Shown: piece by piece, positions 26,833-33,913 of the stretch
Layout of the letters: each line of letters begins with the position of its first letter
Position numbering within the stretch: the first letter of the stretch is position 1
NCBI GenBank assembly: GCA_951812665.1
Contig: CATOST010000007.1
Location: 1 to 64,000, forward strand
Length of the DNA stretch: 64,000 bases
Origin: an uncultured Acidobacteriota bacterium
Lineage (GTDB): Bacteria > Acidobacteriota > UBA6911 > RPQK01 > JAJDTT01
Reading direction: 5' to 3'
Notes under the pieces: generated by a model
Told to the model about the DNA's origin: nothing
Databases searched by the model: none
The model's input: only the letters and a program-made list of their open reading frames with translations
Program-made: the position numbers and the translations under genes

Positions 26833-28806
26833 GTGTCCGAAGCAAGCTTGCTGATCGACCTGACGCTGCTCGTCGGCATGGCAATTCCCATCGTGGCGCT
26901 GGCGCACCGGTTGTCGGCTCCATCCCTGGTGGGTTTCCTGGTGGCCGGAATCCTGGTGGGTCCCAATGGATTCGGGCTGATCGGCGCCACCAATGAAGTG
27001 GAGGTTCTGGCCGAAATCGGCGTCGCCCTGCTGCTCTTCGCGGTGGGACTTGAGCTTTCCCTGTCTCACGTCCGCCAGTGGGTGCGCTCGGTATTTGTCG
27101 GGGGAGGGTTGCAGGTGGGCTGCACACTGCTCGCCGTGGCGGCGGCAGCGATCGCCTTCGGCATTGCGCCAGGCCGGGCGATCTTCTACGGCGCCGTCGC
27201 CGCGCTGTCTTCGACTGCCATCGTCACCAAGATCTATTCGGACAGGGCCGAACTGGACACGGCGCACGGGCGCTCCGTCATCTCCATCCTGCTCTTCCAG
27301 GATTTGTGCGTTTTGCCGGCCATTCTGGTGCTGCCGGTGCTCGCCGGACTGGGAACCGCAGATGTGAGCGCCATGGGCGTCGAGTTCCTGCGCGGACTCG
27401 CGATCATCACGGCGCTCATGATCGGCGGCCGGTTCATTGTCCGGCGGACGCTGGACCGGATCGTGCTGTTCCGCGACCGCGAATTGTTTACGCTGTGCGT
27501 CGCTTTCTTCTGCATCGGTACCGCCGTGGTGACGGCAGCGGTGGGTTTTTCCATTGCCATCGGCGCCTTCATCGCCGGCTTGGTCATCTCGGAATCGGAA
27601 TACGGGTTGCAGGCGCTGTCGGACGTGCTGCCCTTTCGAGCCGTGTTCAGCGGGGTATTCTTCATCTCCATCGGCATGCTGCTCGACATTTCCGCCGTGA
27701 CGACGCAGCTAGGCGTGCTGGTTCCCCTGCTGGCGGTCCTGTTTGCGCTCAAGGTCACGCTGGCGACGGTGTCGGTCCTCGCGGTGGGCGGACGGCTGTC
27801 GACCGCGCTGATCAGTGGACTCACCCTGGCACAGCTTGGCGAATTCTCCATACTGCTTGCCGCGGAAGGGTTGCGCTTGGAGCTCTTTCGCGAGGGCGAT
27901 TACCAGCTGTTCCTCAGTGCGGCGGTCCTGTCGATGATGGCCACGCCGTTTCTGATTCGCGCCGCTCGGCCCATCGCCGAACGCATTGCGCCCTCCGGCA
28001 GGGGGTTGCGTCGACCCGTCGGCGCCGATGCCGCCTCAGCCGGCGCCATGTCCGACCACACCATCATCGTCGGGTACGGCATCGCCGGACGATATTTGGC
28101 ACGGGTGCTCAATGCGGCGGGGATCACGTGCATCGCCGTCGAACACGATGCGAATCTGGTTCGGCGCGCACGCAAGGACGGGGTTCCGGCGGCGTTCGGG
28201 GACGGTTCTCAACCTGCCGTTCTGGAGCACGTCGGCGCCCATCGCGCTCGGGTCGTCGTCTTTGCCATATCCTCACCGACCGAGGAGAGGCGAGGCGTCG
28301 CGGCCGCCCGCGACCTGAATTCGGAGGCTCGGATCGTCGTGCGTACCAGATACACTCGCTCCATCGACGAGTTGATGTCGCTCGGGGCCACGGACGTGGT
28401 GGTCGAGGAGTTTGAAGCCTCCATCGAACTGTTCGCCAAGGCCCTCGAAAGCTACCGGATTCCCATCAACCGGATCTGGCAGGAAGCCGAGACGGTGCGT
28501 ACGGAACACTACGGGCTGTTGCGCGGCACCGCCCAGCCGGATCTGCGACTCGATTCACTGAAGCATCTCGGCATTCACGATGCGCTGGAGCTGATGGAAA
28601 TCAGGGAGGGGGCGCGGGTCATCGGAATGAACGCCACCTCGTTGCATTTGAGGCGGCGTACGGGCGTCGTGCAGATCGCTGTGGTGAGGGAGGGTCAGCC
28701 CATCTACCAACGCGACTCGGAGTTCCATTACCGGGCCGGCGACACGGTCGTGCTGGTGGGCGACCGGGAAAGCCTGGACCGAGCCATTGAGCTGTACCAG
28801 GAATAG
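26833..28806 (+). CDS. CPA2-type monovalent cation:proton antiporter with RCK domain
   Basis: 657 aa from GTG 26833. Upstream in-frame codons fall inside the symporter and were not used. Residues about 1-390 form 12-13 membrane segments with 'LLLFAVGLELSL' and 'AVAALSSTAIVTKIYSD', typical of KefB/KefC-like exchangers. After a short linker, 'DHTIIVGYGIAGRYLARVL' begins a TrkA-N/RCK nucleotide-binding domain. The last about 80 residues ('ARVIGMNATSLHLRRRTGVVQIAVVREG') are a TrkA-C domain. It exchanges K+ or Na+ for H+ under nucleotide control. In the context of a Na+-driven symporter it could restore ion balance, but its presence may simply reflect adjacency. Confidence 0.88.
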   Translation: MSEASLLIDLTLLVGMAIPIVALAHRLSAPSLVGFLVAGILVGPNGFGLIGATNEVEVLAEIGVALLLFAVGLELSLSHVRQWVRSVFVGGGLQVGCTLLAVAAAAIAFGIAPGRAIFYGAVAALSSTAIVTKIYSDRAELDTAHGRSVISILLFQDLCVLPAILVLPVLAGLGTADVSAMGVEFLRGLAIITALMIGGRFIVRRTLDRIVLFRDRELFTLCVAFFCIGTAVVTAAVGFSIAIGAFIAGLVISESEYGLQALSDVLPFRAVFSGVFFISIGMLLDISAVTTQLGVLVPLLAVLFALKVTLATVSVLAVGGRLSTALISGLTLAQLGEFSILLAAEGLRLELFREGDYQLFLSAAVLSMMATPFLIRAARPIAERIAPSGRGLRRPVGADAASAGAMSDHTIIVGYGIAGRYLARVLNAAGITCIAVEHDANLVRRARKDGVPAAFGDGSQPAVLEHVGAHRARVVVFAISSPTEERRGVAAARDLNSEARIVVRTRYTRSIDELMSLGATDVVVEEFEASIELFAKALESYRIPINRIWQEAETVRTEHYGLLRGTAQPDLRLDSLKHLGIHDALELMEIREGARVIGMNATSLHLRRRTGVVQIAVVREGQPIYQRDSEFHYRAGDTVVLVGDRESLDRAIELYQE

Positions 28807-28853
28807 GCGGATTCGACCCGGCCCCGCCTTGCCAACGTGCGGAGGATAAGACC

Positions 28854-29978
28854 ATGAAAATTACCCATGTCATCTGTCAGGTTCTGCGGATCGAAAACGT
28901 CGAGGCCAAGACGGCCGGCACTCAGGACACGGTGATCATCCGTATCCGTACCGATGAGGGTCTGGAAGGGATCGGGGAAGCTGACGCGAGCCCCGAGGTG
29001 GTCAAGTCGATCATCGACGCTCCGTTCAGCCACAGCATCGCCTGCGGCCTGAGGGAGATCTTGATCGGGGAAGACCCGCTCGATACGGACCGGATCTGGT
29101 CCAAGATGTATCGGCGCACCATGTACTACGGTCGCCGCGGGGTCGTCATCACCGCCATGGCGGGTGTCGACCTGGCCCTGTGGGACCTCAAGGGAAAACT
29201 CTTCAACCAGCCGATCTGGCGACTGCTGGGCGGGCGTCATCACGATCGTATCCCGGCGTATGCGTCGATCCTGTTCGGCAGGGACGGATCCGAAACCCGC
29301 GAGATCGCCCAGCGCTGGCGCGAAGCGGGCTATGGGGCCATCAAGTTCGGCTGGGAACCGATGGGAGAGAGTGAGGCCCTGGACCTCGAGTTGGTCCGAG
29401 GCGGACGGCAGGGCATCGGCGACGAGAACACTCTCCTGATCGACGCCGGCTGCGTTTGGGATGCGAAAACGGCGCTGCGGCGGGCGGAGGCGTTCAATGA
29501 ATTTGGGATCGGCTGGCTGGAAGAGCCGTTGGAACAGGACGATATCGATGGATACGTCTGGCTTCGGGACCGTTCGCCGGTTCTGATCGCGGCGGGAGAG
29601 GGGGAATGCGGCCGGGCCGCCTTCCGGCCCTGGATCGACCGGCACGCGCTGGACGTCTACCAGGTCGACCTGGCGCGCAACGGATTCACCGAAGCCGCTT
29701 ACATTCGGCAGCGTGTGGAGGAGGCCGGCGCCCGACTCTGCAACCACTGCTACAAGACACCCATCAGCGTGGCGGCCTGCCTGCACTGGATCAGCACCAG
29801 CAAGAGCGCCTTTATTTTCGAGGACTGCGTCGAGGATTCACCCCTGCGGCACGACCTGACGCAAGAAAAGTTGCAGGCGGTCGACGGCCGTATCGCCGTG
29901 CCGAATGGCCCCGGCCTGGGAATCACGCTCAATGAGCCTTTTGTTGAACGGTTTCTGGTATCGGAGTCGGGACGCTGA
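28854..29978 (+). CDS. Enolase-superfamily (MR/MLE) acid-sugar dehydratase-like enzyme
   Basis: 374 aa, ATG with GGAGG seven bases upstream. The N-terminal capping domain ('MKITHVICQV', 'RTDEGLEGIGEAD') and barrel are typical. Metal ligands are D197 ('LIDAGC'), E223 ('LEEPL') and E249 ('AGEGECG'). A candidate base is H298 in 'RLCNHCYKTPI'. The second-strand motif is 'IKFGWEP', so the usual KxK pair is reduced to one Lys, as in several acid-sugar dehydratase groups. It lies 47 bases downstream of the antiporter, in a probable operon with the Na+ symporter. It differs clearly in sequence from the other three family members in the window, so different substrates are likely. Confidence 0.85.
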   Translation: MKITHVICQVLRIENVEAKTAGTQDTVIIRIRTDEGLEGIGEADASPEVVKSIIDAPFSHSIACGLREILIGEDPLDTDRIWSKMYRRTMYYGRRGVVITAMAGVDLALWDLKGKLFNQPIWRLLGGRHHDRIPAYASILFGRDGSETREIAQRWREAGYGAIKFGWEPMGESEALDLELVRGGRQGIGDENTLLIDAGCVWDAKTALRRAEAFNEFGIGWLEEPLEQDDIDGYVWLRDRSPVLIAAGEGECGRAAFRPWIDRHALDVYQVDLARNGFTEAAYIRQRVEEAGARLCNHCYKTPISVAACLHWISTSKSAFIFEDCVEDSPLRHDLTQEKLQAVDGRIAVPNGPGLGITLNEPFVERFLVSESGR

Positions 29979-30012
29979 ACTTCGGGACGTCAACCGGTTG
30001 CCGACGACCTCG

Positions 30013-31251
30013 TCAGTCGGCGGCTCGCGCCTTCTCGCGCAGGAACCAGATGATGGCCAGCACGGAGAGGCTCAAGCTGAATACGGGACCCAACCAGATG
30101 CTCAACTCCACGCCGTAGCGATCGCCCATGGTGCCGATCAGATAAGGACTTGCGGCAGCCCCCACCGCATTGAAACCGTTGAAAAGCGCGTACGCCATCG
30201 CCAGGTGGGAGGAGAATCGCAGGCCGATGTAGGAACTGAGCGAAGGACCGTTGCCGGATACGAACATGCCGGACACGGTGAACATCGCCACGCCCCACAG
30301 GTAGGTAGGGGAAATGATGGTCGCCGCGAAGGCCAGGGTCGCCCCTCCGGCGCATACGGTGAGCACCACCAGTTCCGGGATCCGCCAGCGTGCGGTGATC
30401 CAGCTCAGAATGAATCGTCCTCCGAACAGTCCGGCCGAGTTCAGACTGATGAAATAGGCTGCCTCCGCGGCATCGATCTCGAACCTGAACTGATAGAGTT
30501 GGCCGATGAAGGAGATCATCCCGCCCTGCGACAAGCCGTGGAAGAGTCCGAGAAAGCCCGCCGTGTAGAAGGCAGGAGTCGTCAGCACGGCCCTCATCAC
30601 CGAGAGCGCGGGAAGCCGGGAGTCTGACGGGCCGCCTCGGCGCACCGACTCGGAGCGTAGACGCCAAGCCCAAAGGACCAGCGCCAGGACGACGGCGGCG
30701 GCGATGTAGTATCCGACCCTCCAGCTTCCGCCGCTCCGGTCGGCATACGCGAACCATCCTCCGAGAGCGGCGGCTCCCACCACGGCGCCGCTTCCATCCG
30801 CCAAGCCGGCGAGGAAGAACACGCTCTGCCGCTTGTCTCCGAAATGAGCGCTGATGATCGAGCTGAAGACGACGTTCAGGGCCGACATGGCCAAGCCGAA
30901 ACAGAAGGCTCCCACCAGAACCATGGGGAAACCGACGGCGCTGCCGATCACGCACATGGCCGCCACCACGGCCAACAGCGCGCCCACCAGAGCGCGCCGG
31001 AGCCCTATGCTGCCGATGATCCATCCGCCGATAAGGCTGAAGACGATGCCGCTGATGAAGAAGAGAGATTGGCTCTGACCCATCTGTTCCAGATTGGCCG
31101 AGAAGAACTCCCTGAAAACGGGGAAAGTGATGGGAAGAAAGTTGTAGACGCCGGCATAGATGAAGACCAGCACCAGCACGAACCACAACGTGGGATCGCC
31201 CCACATCGAGCCGAATCGGGTGGAGGGAGACGATTGTTCACTCGACGTCAT
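30013..31251 (-). CDS. MFS transporter
   Basis: 412 aa, ATG with GAGG eight bases upstream. It has twelve hydrophobic segments. 'GGWIIGSIGLRRALVGALL' is a version of the loop 2-3 MFS signature, and a second-half equivalent is 'GLFGGRFILSWITARWRIP'. It is the normal length for a sugar-phosphate or organic-acid MFS permease. It converges with the preceding enolase-superfamily gene (34-base gap) and follows a propeller glycosidase-like gene by 211 bases on the same strand. It may import the product of that enzyme, but the gap contains two strong hairpins, so co-transcription is uncertain. Confidence 0.85.
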   Translation of the reverse strand: MTSSEQSSPSTRFGSMWGDPTLWFVLVLVFIYAGVYNFLPITFPVFREFFSANLEQMGQSQSLFFISGIVFSLIGGWIIGSIGLRRALVGALLAVVAAMCVIGSAVGFPMVLVGAFCFGLAMSALNVVFSSIISAHFGDKRQSVFFLAGLADGSGAVVGAAALGGWFAYADRSGGSWRVGYYIAAAVVLALVLWAWRLRSESVRRGGPSDSRLPALSVMRAVLTTPAFYTAGFLGLFHGLSQGGMISFIGQLYQFRFEIDAAEAAYFISLNSAGLFGGRFILSWITARWRIPELVVLTVCAGGATLAFAATIISPTYLWGVAMFTVSGMFVSGNGPSLSSYIGLRFSSHLAMAYALFNGFNAVGAAASPYLIGTMGDRYGVELSIWLGPVFSLSLSVLAIIWFLREKARAAD

Positions 31252-31384
31252 GGCATAACCTCACGCGGGGCGGTTCTGGGACTCAGCCGGCTGATCCCCG
31301 ATCCTCGCTGCTTCTGAAAGACGACTGAACTTCGGTGTGTCCGATTTTGATTCATGATCGGGTCCCCGGAAGTCGATGTCAATT

Positions 31385-31412
31385 GTAGGGGGGACTTTCC
31401 TGTCCCCCCTAC
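31385..31412. repeat. Perfect 11-bp hairpin (GTAGGGGGGAC stem, TTTCCT loop)
   Basis: A 28-base element with fully complementary 11-base arms lies between the propeller glycosidase-like gene and the MFS gene. On the minus strand its loop reads AGGAAA, matching the purine loops of the other hairpins in this window. It could be a terminator or RNA-stability element for the minus-strand genes. Confidence 0.85.
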
Positions 31413-31417
31413 CCCCC

Positions 31418-31445
31418 GGAGTCGGCGCCTAAAAGACGCCGCTCC
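31418..31445. repeat. Second hairpin, GGAG(T)CGGCG/CGCCGCTCC
   Basis: It follows the previous hairpin by five bases. The stem has one bulged T, and the loop region is CCTAAAAGA. Its CGGCGCCT-AAAAGACGCC core is nearly repeated at 49954-49972 beside another enolase-superfamily gene. A partial extra copy of GACGCCGCTCC follows at once (31447-31457), suggesting local duplication. Confidence 0.75.
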
Positions 31446-31462
31446 AGACGCCGCTCCGTCCG

Positions 31463-33007
31463 TCATTCAAAGGCAAACGAAAAGATCTGAGCCTTCTCCA
31501 TGAAAAACCGAATCTTTCGAAACCGCTCGAACTCGGGCGCCGGGTAGGGAGCCGTCTCCTCGGGCAGGGGCGGCATCTCGGTCCGGCCTTTCCAGGAGAA
31601 GGTGTGTTCGACCGAGTCTCCACGAAAGATGTCGCACTCGTGGCGGCTGAACCCGGGGATGACCTGATCGCGGAGATCGACGATCTCGGCAGCGATGGAG
31701 CCCCCGCCGTAACATCGCATGTTGGCCGTCAACCGCCGCCCCTCGGAGATCAGAGGCCGCGTCACCAGGATGCCGCGGCGAGTGGGTCCGGCGTCGAGCG
31801 AAACGAATCCGTCCACCCGCAACTTGGCCAGGCCCAGGGCGTAGTTGACCCCGTTCGGGTCCGTCACCTCGGGCACCTCCAACCCTTCGCGGGCGCCGGA
31901 AATCCACCAGTCATGATGGTTGGAAGACCCACCGTGATAGATGAAGAGCTCGTCTCCAACCCGGATCGGGTTGTGGGTGATGGTGACCATGAAGGCGTCC
32001 CAGTAGCCTTCGCCGCGGGGGCTGAAGAAGGGCTGGCGTTTGTTCAAATGGTGCCAGTTCTTGCCGTTACGGCTGTAAACGAGCCGGACCCGCATCTCGT
32101 TCGAGACATAGCTCATGGTATTCAGGAACCCCATTTGGACGCCCCCGGCTGGAAACGGGTAGAAGCCGTAGTAGGTCTCGTCCAGGCCGTCTTCACCGTC
32201 CTCGGGAGTCAGTGCCGCATAGGGTTCCGACCAATGGATCATGTCGGCGCTCTCCGTTTGCCAGATCCGCCGTTTGTTGATGCGGCGCCAATCCAGGGGA
32301 TAGTAGGGCGGACAGATCGTCCACGCTTCCAGCTCCGGGTTGTCCAGGTTTCGAGCGATCGCGTACATGTCGTAGTGACGCATGTTGAGGATGAAGATCC
32401 GGCCGAAGGGGTCGTAGGAGAGCGCATTGGAATCATCCATTTTGGACCCGGACCGGCCCATCTGGGGCCGGTCCGGCAGGTCGTTCCATTGCCTCAGATC
32501 TTCGGACGTGGCCGCCATCACCTTCCAGGAGGACTCGAAAAGCTTCTTGGGGAGATAGCTGAGATAGATGGCTTTGAACCGCCGGGCAGACTCTTCCTCG
32601 TGGGGATCGAGAATATAGGTCATGCCGTAGGCGTTGGGGATGACGATGTTGGTGTCCCGGCCATCATGTTGGAACACGTCGAGTTTCGGCTTTCGCCAAT
32701 GCACCCCGTCGTCGGACTCGGCGTACAGGAGATGGAACGCCGGCGGATCGTGGAGTGTCTTTCCTCGGTTCCAGATCTGATAAACGCATTTGAAGATCCC
32801 GTCCTTGGGGTCGCGAACCACCCGGGAGCCGTTGAAGGTGAAATAGGTGATCTGTTCCCAGGGCCGGTCTCTGACGATGACCGGATTCTCGACCCGGGTC
32901 GGCTGGTGCCATGTTCGGCAGACGTTCTCCACGGACTCGATGACCAGGTCGTCGACGAAGATCTGCTTGGACTGCCCGATGTCCAGCATCGTGGGTTCAT
33001 AGTTCAT
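31463..33007 (-). CDS. Glycosidase-like five-bladed-propeller protein (GH32/43-like)
   Basis: 514 aa, ATG with GGGAG nine bases upstream. It has propeller-type repeats with 'QIFVDDLVIESVENV' near the N-terminus, 'RDPKDGIFKCVYQIW', 'ESDDGVHWRKPKLDVF' and 'YSRNGKNWHHLNKRQPF'. The C-terminal beta domain ends in 'FFMEKAQIFSFAFE', like the tails of the proteins at 125-1708 and 36833-38458. It lacks a signal peptide. The 'DEEN'-type acidic residues of true GH43 enzymes were not assigned, so it could be a glycosidase or a sugar phosphorylase-like or binding propeller. It lies upstream of an MFS permease on the same strand. Confidence 0.6.
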   Translation of the reverse strand: MNYEPTMLDIGQSKQIFVDDLVIESVENVCRTWHQPTRVENPVIVRDRPWEQITYFTFNGSRVVRDPKDGIFKCVYQIWNRGKTLHDPPAFHLLYAESDDGVHWRKPKLDVFQHDGRDTNIVIPNAYGMTYILDPHEEESARRFKAIYLSYLPKKLFESSWKVMAATSEDLRQWNDLPDRPQMGRSGSKMDDSNALSYDPFGRIFILNMRHYDMYAIARNLDNPELEAWTICPPYYPLDWRRINKRRIWQTESADMIHWSEPYAALTPEDGEDGLDETYYGFYPFPAGGVQMGFLNTMSYVSNEMRVRLVYSRNGKNWHHLNKRQPFFSPRGEGYWDAFMVTITHNPIRVGDELFIYHGGSSNHHDWWISGAREGLEVPEVTDPNGVNYALGLAKLRVDGFVSLDAGPTRRGILVTRPLISEGRRLTANMRCYGGGSIAAEIVDLRDQVIPGFSRHECDIFRGDSVEHTFSWKGRTEMPPLPEETAPYPAPEFERFRKIRFFMEKAQIFSFAFE

Positions 33008-33419
33008 CTTGGGTTCTCCCGTTCGGTATTGGAGCCGTGCCGCTCAAACCGGTATTCAACCGGGATCGGCCCACCGCTTACAGTCTTCGTGAAACCGTTA
33101 GTCGGCGGTCCATCCCGCCTGCCCTGGTGACAGGGCAACCACAAGGGTCGCGTCCAAAAGAGTTGCCACCATTTGCGCTTAAATTCACCGGCACGTCAAG
33201 CTTGGAGACTTCGGACTGCGCGTCGCTCCGGCAGCGTCGGTTGGAATGAAGCGGATTCGTCGCCTAGAATCCATCGGTAGAATTAACGTGGCACCCTGAT
33301 TCCTCAGATGGTCGTTTGAATGGGAGGCTGGGCTGTATGAGCGACAGAACAAAGATTTCTCCTGAGATCGTCGCGGCCTTTACCGATTCTATCCAGCATA
33401 TGTAGACACATTACGGGTA
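33008..33419. other. 412-base gap without a recognised gene
   Basis: No conserved frame or structured RNA was seen. The right part (33337-33405) holds a 22-codon frame beginning ATGAGCGAC and ending in TAG just before the next hypothetical gene. It may be the displaced 5' end of that gene. Base composition becomes less GC-rich towards the right. Confidence 0.5.
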
Positions 33420-33875
33420 ATGTCGGCGGAGATTCGTTCATGGCGCGCTACTGGAGAATATGCCGTTGCCAGACATCTGCTGGCCTCTGTCTATGAGCAT
33501 ATGCTGCACGATATCCAGGCATTCTTCGAGAGGGTTGTTGAAGCGGTTGCGGATCCAATCGCCGCAGCCGAAAAGCAGGAGCTTGCGACGCTCGGCTCGG
33601 TAGAGAGCTCCAGAGTGACAATTGACCATGACACGCAAACGGTGGATATGGAACTTATCTATGAAATGACGCCGGCACCGGCGCTGTCCGAATTGGTGGT
33701 ATGGATGAAGCGTATGCTCCGGCGCGAAGAACAGGCGTCCAATGCCACGGGTCACGCACTGCGGCACAAGTACGACTCCTCCCGAAAGAGGCAGGAGCGC
33801 GGCTCCATTTTATCTTCGAGTTTTTTATATGGAGGTCTAATTGGATTGGGGTTCGGCATGTTGGACGACGATTGA
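33420..33875 (+). CDS. Hypothetical protein, possibly 5'-damaged
   Basis: 151 aa from ATG 33420. No family is recognised. The product has a helical N-terminal half with 'LLASVYEHMLHDIQAFFERVVEAV' and a glycine-rich hydrophobic end 'FLYGGLIGLGFGMLDDD'. A short frame 33337-33405 just upstream, in another phase, starts with a plausible ATG and ends at a stop. It reads like an N-terminal helix, so a frameshift or nonsense mutation may have split a longer gene. Base composition is clearly lower in GC than the adjacent carbohydrate genes, suggesting acquired DNA. Neighbours give no hint of function. Confidence 0.4.
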   Translation: MSAEIRSWRATGEYAVARHLLASVYEHMLHDIQAFFERVVEAVADPIAAAEKQELATLGSVESSRVTIDHDTQTVDMELIYEMTPAPALSELVVWMKRMLRREEQASNATGHALRHKYDSSRKRQERGSILSSSFLYGGLIGLGFGMLDDD

Positions 33876-33913
33876 CGCTATGTAAGGCGCGTCAATGAAG
33901 TGGGCAGTACCCC

